Both the position numbers and the translations under genes were made by a program. This document shows, one piece after another, positions 40,770-54,475 of a DNA stretch of 64,000 nucleotides. Every line of letters begins with the position of its first letter. Position 1 is the stretch's first letter. Source of the DNA: Gonapodya prolifera JEL478 (Eukaryota; Monoblepharomycota; Monoblepharidomycetes; Monoblepharidales; Gonapodyaceae); contig KQ965767.1 of the NCBI GenBank assembly GCA_001574975.1, positions 88,243-152,242 on the forward strand, given 5' to 3'. A model generated the notes under the pieces. It was not told the origin of the DNA, did no database searches, and was given only the letters and a program-made list of their open reading frames with translations.

Positions 40770-42350
40770 TTATAAGTTGTTTGCAAACTTACCTATATCA
40801 TCTCCAAACGAGACAAGCGACGACATGGGATTGGTGTGGTGGTAGTATTGTACAAATCCGTTCTTCTCAAAAAGGTCGAGGATTTCAATCCACCCGAGAA
40901 TGCCCTCGGTCTTCGCAACGGCGTCCGATACCTGATCATCTCCGGGAGACGTCAGTGGGGTCTCAGGGGACGATGCAGGCTTCCATTTCCGGAGCGAGGA
41001 CTCGAACATGTGGACTTCGATGAGCACCTACCCGCGCCCCAAAGCGGATCGTGTCAGCCGTCCACCAAAATGCCAAAATCCACCCCACCCCTACGCTTCC
41101 TCACCTGCTCCACCCTCTCCATAACCCGATCCTCAAACGCCCTCGCGAACGTATCCCACTCGTACCCTTCCACGTCGACTTTGAGCAGGTCGATGTGCTT
41201 GTGCCCCAGCCGGGCCATGTGGTCGGCGAGGGTGAGGAGTTGCCAGGTGGCTGTTTTGCCGCTGGTGAGGCCCGTGCCGGTCGTGTTTTGGGAGATGGGG
41301 GAGATGCCGCGGTCTGGTGGGGAAGGTGAGGGACGGGTGTCGCGACTTTTGAAGTTGATTGCCGAACTCACTCCAGACCCATTGGTTTCGTCCTCGATAG
41401 TGGCTCTCCATTTCCAACGAGGGGTCGAACCTGTGTCGGGAGGCGGGAGTGTCCCAGTAAGCACAGCCATACCACTATTTCCAGGCGACTTGGACAAGGG
41501 CAAACTCACGAATGGGTCTCGCACCCGGTCATATCATGCAGCTCATCCTCCCAACTAAAGTCCCAATCAACACCAAACACGTACACCACGCACGGCGGGT
41601 CGTTACCCAGTTCCTTTTGCGACGACGCCATTCCGAACCAGGGCGTGAGCCGGAACCAGTTGTGACGGCCCTCGGGCGGGCGCCACATGGGCTCCGCTGG
41701 ACGGGGAAGACCTGTGTTGGTCTTGTCCAGCTCCTGGAGTACGGTGCCGGGACGGAAGTAGGTGTCTTGGGTGCCTGTTCGGCGCGACATGTGGGTTCGA
41801 GGTAATGTTCTTTCGACGATGCCATCTGTGGACACTTCAGGCGACGATTCCACGCGGTTTCGACGTCCGAGCTTGGGCTTTGGCTTGAAGGACAACCAGG
41901 GCGGCTGGAATGGCGGGCTGCTGTAGAAAATCTGGATCCACCCGTCCAAGCACACCGGCCAAACGCCATCGCCCGATGAAGCTCCGCCGAGAGAGTACTG
42001 CAACTCGCATGCGTATTGGTTCTGGTGTGGAGTATGGGACGAATCAGGAGAGTGAAGCCCAAGGAGGTGGCGAATTCAAGGTGATACATTCAGGCGCCGG
42101 CGTTACAATAACTCACCCGGTTGAACCTTAGCATGAGCGCATAAACGGCCGAATGAACGTCCCAGAAGACGCCATAGCTTTGGACTCGGTGTTTCCGGTG
42201 CAGGCTGGTGGGTTGATATTGTGGCTCAGACAATGGCGGTGAAACGCCCGTGACGAAGTCCACATTTGACAGGTACGCGAGCGTCAGAAAGAGCGATAAG
42301 AAGATGCCGAGGTAAAGGGGTGCCTGCGATGGCATGCAGCGGGGAGACAT
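40770..42350 (-). CDS. METTL24-like (Methyltransf_22) membrane protein
   Basis: ATG at 42350 with a signal anchor (LYLGIFLSLFLTLAYLSNV). Downstream exons contain WIQIFYSSPPFQPPW and CVVYVFGVDWDFSWEDEL with HDMTGCE, then HIDLLKVDVEGYEWDTF near 41,200, then LIEVHMFESSLRKW and ILDLFEKNGFVQYYHHTNPM at the C-terminus, stop at 40770. YVFGV.WDFS(W/F)EDEL and LLKVDVEG.E are the landmarks of Methyltransf_22 proteins such as METTL24. They are putative SAM-dependent methyltransferases of the secretory pathway with unknown substrate. At least four exons. It is a different family branch from the FkbM gene at 34,153. Confidence 0.8.
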
Positions 42351-42548
42351 GGTCGACGTAAAGATGACAGATGGTACAGGGACGGGCTGGTCAGGGCTGA
42401 TTCGGTTTTGGTTTGCGGTGGGAAAAGAAGGGTCTTACACTTTAGTCGACTTATAACTACGTGGCCGCCGCAGGCATTGTGGCTGTGATTGAGTCGCGCC
42501 GCTTTTTGATGGATAAGGACTGCGCAGGTTGTTTGTGGGACCCTCATT

Positions 42549-42782
42549 TCATGTACACATCTGGTTGCACTGACCGCAGCCGGCGAACTTCTCTTGCACC
42601 ATCCCACCATACCCAAACGCGATTCCAACAAGCGTCGCCATCCCGTCGGGTCCTGAGGACATGGTCGCCAGACTGCGCCTCTTCTGTTGTGGCGGTGGCA
42701 GAGGCCTCGTGAGGCGAATGATCGGTTGTAGCATCCTCCCGCGGACACGGGCGAACAATGTCGCCGCAGTCAAGGAGACCAT
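42549..42782 (-). CDS. Small, possibly mitochondrial protein
   Basis: A 77-residue frame (ATG at 42782). The first ~40 residues are rich in Arg, Ser and Leu without acidic residues (TLFARVRGRMLQPIIRLTRP), like a mitochondrial presequence. The rest has a short hydrophobic stretch (GMATLVGIAFGYGGMV) and a Cys-rich end (CGQCNQMC). No family is recognised. It is upstream of and co-oriented with the METTL24-like gene. Confidence 0.35.
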   Translation of the reverse strand: MVSLTAATLFARVRGRMLQPIIRLTRPLPPPQQKRRSLATMSSGPDGMATLVGIAFGYGGMVQEKFAGCGQCNQMCT

Positions 42783-43689
42783 CTGTGCCAGCGGGGCTGA
42801 CACGAGGGTGTCGGATTGGACCGGGATGTGGTGGATGCGCAGAGCGGTTTGGGACTTTGGTGCCCAGCACGACGTGCAGGCCCTTGTTTGTGACACATAT
42901 TTTTTAGGAAGAGCGAAGAGCGCCTACCGACGCGCTGTCAGTACACCACACATCAAAAAATTGTCTTGAGCCATCTTGGAGTATGTACGGAATATAATGG
43001 TCCCTGGACCACATACCTGGATCGGCTCCCGGTAAGCACCCACCCCACCCAGCATCTCGTTTCAGCCATGAGACCCACTCTCCCTTATCCTTTCCCGTCT
43101 GCGTCAAAATGTAACGGCAGTTACATCGATATCAAGGAATTTGAGCTTAACTCCAACAGACGCCCTCCCCCACACGCTGGGCTTCGTTTCTTTCCTGATA
43201 CTTGGTGGTCTGTACAAGCAGCAAAGTCATCTATGCTCTGTAAAATTGCACAAGGTGTCAGAGGAACATTTTGTGGCGGACGCATAGATTGCTGAAGTGA
43301 TAAGAGGATCGTTTAATGTTACCAGAAAATTACCGCTACGCAATTCTGCTTGATTTATTTCGAATCGGCGGGGTTGTGGCTTGCATACCAAATACATGGC
43401 ATATGCACCGTGCCTTCTCCCCCACACCTCTCCAGCATTCGAACCCCGCCCAACGATGGAGGCGAGTTTCCGCGTCGCTGATTCCTCTTCCACCAATCCG
43501 ATCGACTGATTTCTTCTCTCCCCGCCCTCCGATTTCCACTCTCCCTTTCGCCGCCGTTCGCCCGCACTCCGCAAACTCTCGCGCTTCCGGGGAAAACCCG
43601 CGACATTTCCCGCTCCTCTTCCCCCCTCGTCTCCGCTGCAGTCCAATCCGCCCGCCCGCGCACTCCGCGCTCCATCCAAACTCCCAGTC
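42783..43689. other. Intergenic region upstream of the kinesin gene
   Basis: Only short, unconvincing frames on both strands. The long pyrimidine-rich stretch 43,400-43,680 immediately before the kinesin ATG probably holds its promoter and 5' leader. Confidence 0.4.
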
Positions 43690-46600
43690 ATGCACAAGAC
43701 TCCAAAAACGAACGCGGAGAACATCGACCCAAACGCACACCACTCCGCATCCAAGTTCCCTCTCTCCCCAACACTCGCTCCACCCGCACACGGCACCGCC
43801 TTCTCCCTCAGCTCGATCCAGAACTCGCCCTTCGCACCCTCCATCCCCGATAAGGTCCTCGCTGCCATGCCCAAAATGCCCCCCGCTGCACCCAAGTTTG
43901 ACGCGACAGAGGCGATGGACACGGATGAGAACTTTACGGTGCATTCGAGTGCAGCTGTTGCTGCCAAGGGGGGAAAGACGGTCGGAGGCAAGAGTACCGC
44001 AACGGCAGCCCAGGCAAAGAGACCTGTCGCTGATTCGACGGCCCATGGAAGGAATGTCAGGCAAAAGACTTGTACGTTCTTCCGTTCCTCTTCTTCTCGT
44101 GCTGCGCTTCCACTTTCATGACCCACTCTTACAACCCCCTTATCACAGCGGCTTCCCAATCTGCAACAACAGCACCTGCTGTACCCGCAGCAAGGAAACC
44201 CGCCGTCACCTCCCGCACAACCACCACAACCGCATCCCGCGCCACCGCTTCCCGGGCTGCAACTACTCGGGCTACGGATTCCAAACCCAAGACTGCCACT
44301 TCCCGTCCTGGGGCGCGCAAACCCGCCACAACCACCACTACCACCTCCGCCGCTGCCCCAGCACCCCCCTCGGACCCCCCCACCGGCACGGGCACGGGAA
44401 CCCCACCCCGCCCCAAACGCGCCGCCTGGGACATCAAGGGGCGTCTCCAGGACTTGGAAGCGTCCAACGCCTATCTCCTCTCTGCTCGGCACAACACTGT
44501 TCAAAACTTGGACGTTGTTACGCAAAAGCTGGAAGAGAGTCAAGAGACAGTGAGGAGGATGGTGGAGGCGCAGGAGAAGTTGAGGGAGGAGGTTCAAAGG
44601 AAGGAACGGGAGGAGAGGAAGGCGAGGGAGGAGGTTGNNNNNNNNNNNNNNNNNNNNNNNNNNNNNNNNNNNNNNNNNNNNNNNNNNNNNNNNNNNNNNN
44701 NNNNNNGGGGGGTCGAGAAACTGGCAAGAGGCTGGAGTTGCGAGGACACCGAGGCCGAGGAGTCCGCGAGGCGCTGACGGAGGATGTCCGCCGAACCGGA
44801 GGCGAATGATCTGCTCTCAGGGAACGCCGAATCATTCACCTCCCCCCCGCCACCTCCCCCAACAGACACTCATCCGCGCCCACAACCGGCAACTCGCCGA
44901 CCTGCGCGCATCACACGAGGCCGAGACCGGCCGGCTTCAGGGAGAGTTGAAGGCGACGAGGAGACGGGCTGAGGAGGCCGAGGAGGAGGGGGAGAGGAGG
45001 AGGAGGGAGGGGGAGAGTTTGAAGGTGAGGGAGTCGGGGGGTGGGAGTGGGAGAGGGGTGGAGGGGTTGTGAGGGGCATTGGCCGGTACCAGGATGGCGT
45101 GGATTGCTGATTTGGAGTGGTAACGAATGGGATGGTCTCACGGGGAGGATCTCTTGGAGTGGTTCGGAGTGCTGTATTTACAAATGGTCCCACTAACCTG
45201 AATCCTCACCCCCCGCCAACCCAACCCTCCCGCTCCCACACCCCTCCCCAGACCACCATCGCGACCCAATCCGCCGCCTCGCTCCAAACCACCGCCGACC
45301 TGCACCTTGCCCGCTCTCAGCTCTCATCCACCGAGACCCTCCTGTCCGCCCGCGTTGCCGACGTCGCGCGCCTCGAAACCTTACTTGCCGACGCCCTGGC
45401 GAAAGTGGAGGATTTGGAAAAGAGGTTGAGAGAGGAAGAGACGGTGAGGCGGAAGTTGCATAATACGGTGCAGGAGCTCAGAGGGAATATTAGGGTGTTT
45501 TGTAGAGTGAGGCCGGTGGGAGGTGGGTGTTTTCGCGGGGGCTGGTGCGGAAAGGCACTGACTTGTGTGTTGACTTGAATTGGAATTGGACACTCGCAGG
45601 ATCTGAAGACGCGACAACGGCGGTCATTTCGTACCCGCAGGGCGAAGAGGGTGGGATCGAGCTTGTGCAGAGTTTTGTGAGTTGGATTTTGGGTCTCCTT
45701 GTTTGTGGTTCTCTTCCCGCTCACTAACTTGTCCTCCCTGTCGTCTCCCTTCGCCTAACATGCATCTGTAACCCCCCACACCGCTCGAACGCAGGACTCA
45801 GCCGACGGTCTCAAAATCACGACCAAATCGTACCCTTTCACGTTCGACCGCGTCTTCCAGCCAGGAACGTCGCAGGAACAAATCTTTGGGGAGATCTCGC
45901 AGCTGGTGCAGAGCGCCCTGGACGGGTATAATGTGTGCGTGTTCGCGTATGGTCAGACGGGGAGTGGGAAGACGTATACGTGAGTTTGGAGTGGGCGGGG
46001 GCGCACTGAACCACAACGCCGGAATAATCGGATGGTTTCGTTGGGCGATTAGGATGGAAGGTCCCATCGACGGCGACCCGACCTCGATGGGCATGATCCC
46101 GCGCGCCGTGCACCAAGTCTTTGACGAAGCGGCGCGGCTATCGGGCAAGGGCTGGACGTACACGATGGAGACGCAGTTTGTGGAGATCTACAACGAGACT
46201 GTGCGGGATCTCCTCGCGACGTCGGCGTCGGGCGCGGCTCTGAGCGAGAAGGAGAAGAAGCACGAGATTAGGCATGATCCCAAGACGGGGAAGACGAGCG
46301 TGGATGGCGTCAATGTCGTGAAAGTGGCTAGTAGGAGAGATGTGGGAGATGTGTTGAGACGCGCGGCCGGGAATAGGGCTGTGGGAGCGACCAATATGAA
46401 TGAGCGGAGTTCGAGGAGTCATAGGTGCGTTGTTGAGAATTCGGGGTACCGTGTGTTGGTTGGGGGAACTACAATGCTGGCATCGCCCATTGAATCAGTG
46501 TGTTCACACTCCGCCTCACGGGCCACAACCCTCTGACGGACGAGTCATCGGAGGGCCTCCTGAACTTGATCGACCTTGCCGGCTCCGAACGGCTCGCGCA

Positions 46601-47056
46601 GTCCGGGTCCACGGGCGACCGCCTCAAGGAGACGCAGAACATCAACAGGAGTTTGAGCTGCTTGGGAGACGTGATCATGGCGCTGGCCAATCGGGATGGG
46701 CATGTGCCGTATAGAAATTCAAAGGTGGGTCGTATGCGTGGTTGGGTGGGATGTGCACGCGGCTACATGGCGCTGACGCTGATGTTTGGGTTGGGGCTCG
46801 GTCAGCTCACGTACCTGTTGCAAAACTCGCTCGGAGGCAACTCCAAGACGCTCATGTTCGTCAACGTGAGCCCACTGCCGTCCAACTTCTCGGAGACGCT
46901 GAATTCGCTGCGGTTCGCGACAAAGGTGGGTTCATCGGTCTTTGGTGTTTGGAACGTTTGAGTGTGATTGACGTGACGCGTGGGTGTTGGTGTTTGTTCG
47001 GAAAGGTCAATTCTGTCAATATTGGTACGGCAACGAATGCCAACAATAAGAAGTAA
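43690..47056 (+). CDS. Kinesin-14 (Kar3/KIFC1-like) motor protein
   Basis: ATG at 43690 ([15 protein letters not shown]). A Pro/Ala/Thr-rich basic tail is followed by a coiled coil ([20 protein letters not shown] and onward, through a gap). The neck reads [14 protein letters not shown], the diagnostic join of C-terminal motors. The motor domain has [12 protein letters not shown] (P-loop), MNERSSRSH (switch I), [10 protein letters not shown] (switch II) and ends [13 protein letters not shown]. About ten exons; the stop is at 47056. Kinesin-14s move toward microtubule minus ends and cross-link spindle microtubules. The motor lies at the C-terminus as expected. A 69-N gap at 44638-44706 interrupts the coiled coil, so the frame across it is not known. 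Confidence 0.92.
44638..44706. other. Assembly gap (69 N) inside the kinesin coiled coil
   Basis: A run of 69 N lies in GA-rich sequence coding for Glu/Arg-rich coil. The GAGGAGG-type repeats on either side probably prevented assembly. Confidence 0.99.
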
Positions 47057-47248
47057 AGAGGTAGAGAAGTAGTTGGTTGCGAGGTGGATTGAGGAGGCGG
47101 TTTGGCAGTTGCGAATAGGCTTTGCGGAATGAATTGTACAGTTTATTGCAAGTCAATCACAATCATCACTTTTTTTTTTGTTTTCAAATATGGGCTAGTG
47201 CCTGAGTCTTCGACGACGAAATGTAACTCCGAACGGATCGATGAGCAA

Positions 47249-48966
<1,718 letters not shown>

Positions 48967-49538
48967 CGGTCGAGGAACAAGGGTTGCAAAGTGTGGCCGG
49001 CAAAAAATCCGGTTCAATTTGGTACAAGCCACGGCATTTGCAAGTGAGCTTTTCAAAGTAAGTTTCAATGTGTTCTATTATTCTGAACGCATTATTTCAT
49101 CCCTGAGTGTAGGTTTTTCACTTCACCCCAACGGTCTTTATAAATGAAAGAGGTCAACCAAAACTTTGTACCATCCAAGAATAATAACACGTTTTTCTCT
49201 GCAGGTTTTTTTTTCCCCCAAACGTCATCGCAATAATTTGAGGTGAGGTAAACCCTTCCGTGAGGCAAATAACGTGGTCACCGACAAAAGCCGCCTCGGT
49301 GTTTACGGACAAGAGGCTCAAAATTGACTCCAGGGAACCGTTTTCCACCACCAATCCGCGCCAAGAACGGTTTCGTCATCCAGGCACACTTTGTAACCCT
49401 GCATTGCGAGCGTAGGCCCCTCCACTGCGCTACTATTGCTCCGGCGAAAAAGGGTTCAGGGAGAAGTTGAGGCGGGCGACACAATCCACCGGACTCCTCC
49501 GTTTTTCGGCTGCTCTTGTGCGCCAACTCCCCTCCAGC

Positions 49539-52500
49539 ATGTCGAGGGCGCCTTCCTCCAGGAGGGCAAAGGCGGCTCGCAAGCGACGGGCCTGTGATGC
49601 CTGTTTTTTTGCTCACGAGGTTTGTATGCAAGCCACTGGTATTCAATCCGCACCACACCAATGGACCTCCTTTCGATACAGAAATGCGACCTGCATGAAA
49701 GACCGGTTCGTTTCGCCCTTTCCAGAAAACCAGGCGGCGGTGGGCGGTGAAAGTCTGACCAAGACGTCTCCCCCTGAAAAGTGTCCCAGTTGCTTCTCTC
49801 GAAACCTTCCCTGCACGGACCTCCGAGATGCTCATACCGACACAATAAAGGCACAGCGAGATCCACTTACGGCTTCCCTCAACGTAAACGCAAACGCACC
49901 GATCGGCACTTCGAAAGAGGTGGTTGTGTGGCACACCCACCATCGACCTCACATCGACATACCCCTCTGGATTTTCGACGACTTAGGTGGGAGTAGGACC
50001 GCTTAACCTTTTTTATTTCCAACATGTCGTCAATTGCCGTGCCCTACAATATTCGCAGCTCCTTTGGACGACAACTTGAACGGTCGCTTGTGGCAAAAAG
50101 TGAACGAGCTTCGAAACATCGGGTTCCACAAAAACGAGTTGGCGCATTGGGAGCTTGTGATTATGTCAAACAACGCTTGACAAGTGGCAAGTGGCTGATG
50201 AACTCCCTCATCGCTCTTTGGCAGGGCGTCAACGTGAACGCCTCTAAAGGTCGCGGTCCCAAAAACGCCTGTCCGCTCATCGTATACGCCAACATGGCGT
50301 TCGCGAGCCTATGTGGCGTCATTGTAAGCTCGAATACTCGTCAGCGTTGCGCATCTGTTTGGACTCAATTCACAATGACTCTTCAAGGGAATCCCGGAAC
50401 CAAAGCCCTCCGGAGACGCACGCGACGCATTGCCCTACTTGGAGCGATGCAGGAGGCTCATGGGGTACGTTCGCAACGTTCCATCGCCGGACGGACTGGT
50501 GAGCTCGCTGTTGGAGATGTTGTATGTGAAGTTGTTGGGGAAACTGACGTTCCCGTGGATGCGTGTGCTTGTGCTTGTGCAGGCTGCGTTGCTGAATGTT
50601 CTCATTGTGAGTACTTATCTTCTTCCTCTTAACCTGCACTTCAGTCATTGAGTTAAAACACTGGATTTTTTCAGGCGTCCATCGCATGCTTTTATATCTC
50701 GTCTTCGGCGATTGTCAAAACCTCAGAGTGAGTTCTCACTTCGATGTTGCTACCACGCTCAGCCACGTTCCTGACACGATTTACACGTCAATGCACTTTA
50801 CTCCATTACAGCATGATCGACGACGTCGTGTCCCAACTCCACCTCGACCGAGACCCCCAACTCCTCGACCCCTCCGACGACATGTCCGAGGGCGATTTGT
50901 TCATTCGACGAATGTAAGATCTCTTTTCTGCTTCCCTTTTCTGCTCTTGCGATTGTCGTGATGCTGATCCTGCACCTGTTCCTCCACCTCACCTCATGAC
51001 ACTTCCGCATACACCCGCGCAGGCTTTTCTGGGTCCCGCTCCGCATGCGATGGGGTGTCTTTTACCTCACCGCCAACAGCCGCGTGCAGTCGGTTATGTC
51101 TCATTTCGTCGTTGATGCCGGTGAGGAACTCTTTGTCTCGACAAGGTCCCTGTAAATTCGTACTCATCAACCGCCATCACAATCGCCAGCCCAAATGTAT
51201 CCCTACATGCCCTCCGTTCTCATTCCCGCCGACTTACACGACGTGTCATCCCCGACACTCCAACCTTCCAGCTTCCTTTCCCTCTCTCCGGCCGTTCTCG
51301 AACACGCCACCAAGGGGTTTATCGGGGAAGACGTGGATCCAGGTGAGGCGTCTCTTGTGACAGTCCCATGACACCCGGTTCTTGCTCACGGAGAAAACAA
51401 TCCCGAAGCTCCACTCTCGACGTACGGGTACTTCCTCTGCGGCCAAGTCGGTGCCTACCGCACGTGGCTGAGTGGAATCGCGTCAAAGGCGCCGGAAGAG
51501 CCGTTCCTGCTGTCGCCAAATTCCGACTCGTTTGCGCTTCAACGGTTGCGGAATCTGGACGAATGTTTTACGGCGCTTTATAAGTTGTTGCCGCAATCTT
51601 CCATCGGTGAGTCGCACTGGAGGTGGTTTAGCAACTCCATGCAGGTGGATCCAATAAATGAATTGATCCTAGATCTGCTCCAAACGGGAAAGGGATATAT
51701 TACGTTTAGCGATATGGACGCTTGGTTCGTTCCAGGCAGAAAGAGTTTTCTGGCATCGCAGGTATGTGTTGCCGCATGCGATGCAATCTCGTCTCTTCCG
51801 GGACACTCTAAAAACGGTCTCTCACCAGATTCCACGCCCGCGGTTCTGCCCAAACGCCTGCTTCTGGCTGTTCGACATGCTCGGCGCCCGAATCATGCTT
51901 CATTCTCCGGTGGAGGGCAATGCGGTTCTTTTGAGCGAGGTGACCGGGTCCTGTCAGAGCTCAGGGGACCAAACGGAAATGGCATGGCTTCAGCATGACC
52001 TTGGATTCGCAAAGTGCATGGAAGCTGCGAGTCGAATCACGTGTTTGCTTCAAGCATATGCCTTGTCGTGCTGGAGCGAGCGTGTCACTGCTGTGTTTCC
52101 AATGGCAGTTTTTGGAAGTATGTGTACTCCTGTCGGTTTTTCGACTGCGCAAATGCTGATGAAATGACCCTGTAGTCTACCTGTGCGTGGTGATGAACAT
52201 AATCAACTACAGGAACTTGCAGTACCTTTCGTCACTGGAGAACAACGGGGAACTTTCATCTCAAGAGATCGATTTGAATTCATCTCGCTCATCACAGGCG
52301 GAAAATTCCACCGTCTCCTCCGCACGAGACATTGCATTGTTCTCGCTAAGCCTTCTCGAGGCAGTGGGATCAATTCTTCACTCGGCTCGGGAGTTCGCGC
52401 TTGTGGCACGATACACTCTCACTGCCACGTCTGGTCCGTTTGTTCCCACCCATCGGTTGTTCGACTATGACGAGCTCCGAAAGCTTTCTGGCATCGTTCA

Positions 52501-52549
52501 AACACTGAGAAACCCAAGCGGGGAGATTTGGCAATTATTCGTACACTAA
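49539..52549 (+). CDS. Zn2Cys6 fungal transcription factor
   Basis: ATG at 49539 (MSRAPSSRRAKAARKRRACD). The binuclear cluster is split by an intron: ACDACFFAHE before it, then CPSCFSRNLPCTDL. The first half is slightly unusual because the usual basic residues between the second and third Cys are FFAHE, and the third Cys depends on the exact splice site near 49,617 or 49,791. Many short exons follow, for example ACPLIVYANMAFASLCGVI, DALPYLERCRRLMGYV, MIDDVVSQLHLDRDPQLLD, FWVPLRMRWGVFYLTA, MYPYMPSVLIPADLHD, RNLDECFTALYKLLPQ, and a last exon ending IVQTLRNPSGEIWQLFVH at 52549. It is probably a nuclear activator or repressor; targets are unknown. Confidence 0.7.
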
Positions 52550-52641
52550 CTGCAGCGTCACTTATTGCATTGTTACATATTCGTTTTGAGAGTATGGGGT
52601 ATCAACAACTAATATAACCCAAAGGTCTCAACTGTCCAGAT

Positions 52642-53691
52642 TTACAAATCAATTAGCTTCCCAGTCCCAACTTCGACGTCCTTCGGAATGCACTCTGTCT
52701 CATCCACTTTGTCGACACCTTCAATATTCCAAAAGTCCTCTCGGCAAACAGGTTTGTGGTGCTTCCAATATGCCCGCTGGCAGTCCGCATCACAGTACAT
52801 GGTGATATGGCACCGTCTGCACTTTTTCTTGGGTGCACACATATTCAACATCCTCCGCTTTTGAAGTCTTCCAGAATCGGCGTAGCGATCTCGCGGCGCG
52901 TTCACAACGGTCAGCTGGAATGCTTAACACGAACGACTCTACGAGTGGGAGCTTCAAGTCGTACCTTCCCTGCACAGAAACTTCGCTAAGACAGTATTGA
53001 TATAAAGCCGTTACGGTATTGTTGTCCAGAACAAATTTTCTTTCTTTTTGGAAAGAAGTAGCGCCTTTTCAGCACGGGATAAAACCTGGTGTCACTGCTT
53101 GCGGCAGTTGCAAAATAAGTTGCTGTTTCTCAACTTGTTTCGGGTGCCAAGGTCTTTGCAAGAACGTGGAATATCGTGGTGAGAGTTTCATGATGTCAGT
53201 GCTGCTAATATCCAAATCTTCTTGTGTGGTGAGACTTTCGAGGAGTCGCGCGTAAGTTCCGCAATCGCATGATGAATCAGGGTAGTAAATTGGAGGATGG
53301 TTCCAACAAGAATCGGCGACAGGCACGGGAGTGATAACAAAAGAAGGCCTATGAACGCCACGTGAAGTCCCATCGAAGTATCGGTCGATATCATTGGAAA
53401 GCAGTGGGCTGACATATCCCTCCTGTATGAATTCGCATAGAGACTGCTGAGGACCTTTCGCGTGATGGCCTTTTGGATCAGCGAAATCGTGGGAGGTTCC
53501 GATTCGGACTCCGCTAGTTGCACAATAGTATTGATTGCGCGATCAGCAACCTCCTCATACTGCTCAGGGTCATCAGCAAAAGCGGCAGCTTCAGTCCATG
53601 GTCGCCACCAGTCCCAAATTGCGCGTCTGCAACCATCCTCTCGAGACTCCATCAGCGCCAGTATTTGATCGCACCGCGGAACTTCCACCAT
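52642..53691 (-). CDS. MYND zinc-finger protein
   Basis: ATG at 53691 (MVEVPRCDQILALMESREDG), a helical region with FADDPEQYEEVADRAINTIV, then one or two introns. The last exon has CAPKKKCRRCHITMYCDADC and QRAYWKHHKPVC, a MYND finger whose first CxxC pair is not obvious in this frame and may sit on the preceding exon. A middle segment is open in two frames (53,070-53,330); the more polar one, with CDCGTYARLLESLTTQEDLD, seems more likely. Stop at 52642. Protein-protein interaction role inferred from the finger. Confidence 0.6.
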
Positions 53692-53806
53692 TCTGCAGCA
53701 GACAAAGGTTTCAGCTTTTGAAACGGACTAGAACGTGATTGTATTCATAGTGTCTTTGGATTGGTTACATCTAGACATCTCGACCAAAGCGATTCATTGA
53801 AACACC

Positions 53807-54320
53807 ATGGCAGACCCATCATCTCTTCCAAAGATCGTTATTTACTCATCGCAGGTGTCAGGATCGCGAATTGTACGTGCGTGGGTGACGCGCAGCGTGG
53901 CGGATGGAGTTCTAAGGCAAGCGCCCTCGCAAATGTATTCTGCAGGTTCAGACACAGCAGAGAACAATCGAGCAATGGTTGAACGTATGTTCCCCGAATG
54001 TGCTTATCTCTGTTCTGTCTTGACCGTCGCTTTGGTGATTCACAAGGCTCGCAAAGTTCCCTTCGAAATCGTGGACGTATCGGTCGATCAGGAAAAGAAA
54101 GTATACATGCAATCGAAGTCAGCCAAAACAACATTACCCCAGGTGTTTGCAAACGGGGAGTATGCTGGGGTGAGTGGTGGTTTATCGATTTCTCGAAACT
54201 GAAGTGGACTTATCAACGTCCCGAAAGAGCTTCGATGAGCTCGAGGGCGCCAATGAAGATGGAAACTTGCTGGATTTCCTCAAATCGAAAGCGGGTCCCT
54301 CTGGAATCTGTGAGTTCTGA
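53807..54320 (+). CDS. SH3BGRL-like thioredoxin-fold protein
   Basis: ATG at 53807. Spliced reading gives LPKIVIYSSQVSGSRI, then VQTQQRTIEQWLN, then ARKVPFEIVDVSVDQEKK, LPQVFANGEYAG, and finally SFDELEGANEDGNLLDFLKS with the stop at 54320. The order beta1 (IVIYSS), alpha helix, VPFEIVDVS, LPQVFANG (cis-Pro loop) matches SH3-binding glutamic-acid-rich-like proteins, a glutaredoxin-fold family that lacks the CxxC redox site. Here the site equivalent is SSQVSGS, so no thiol-disulfide activity is expected. Four or five exons, each small. It is a cytosolic adaptor in other eukaryotes. Confidence 0.8.
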
Positions 54321-54475
54321 GCCGTATCCTTTCAATATCTCCCGCTGACTCAGTGAATTCGCTACAAAGGAAAGGATAGTGGAAATTGCAGAGCAACAAT
54401 GGGCATCAAAATGACTCCTCCAAATCGAGTTGATCAACTTTATCAACTAGACCTGCATAATAAAATAGGCAAATA

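Noticed and set aside
43227-44597. 456-codon minus-strand frame opposite the kinesin start
   Set aside because: It is antisense to the first kinesin exons, is low-complexity (Gly/Ser/Cys-rich) and has no known domain; it mirrors the Pro/Thr-rich coding strand.
49278-49952. 224-codon minus-strand frame
   Set aside because: It lies opposite the Zn2Cys6 factor exons, which have recognisable motifs and splice sites.
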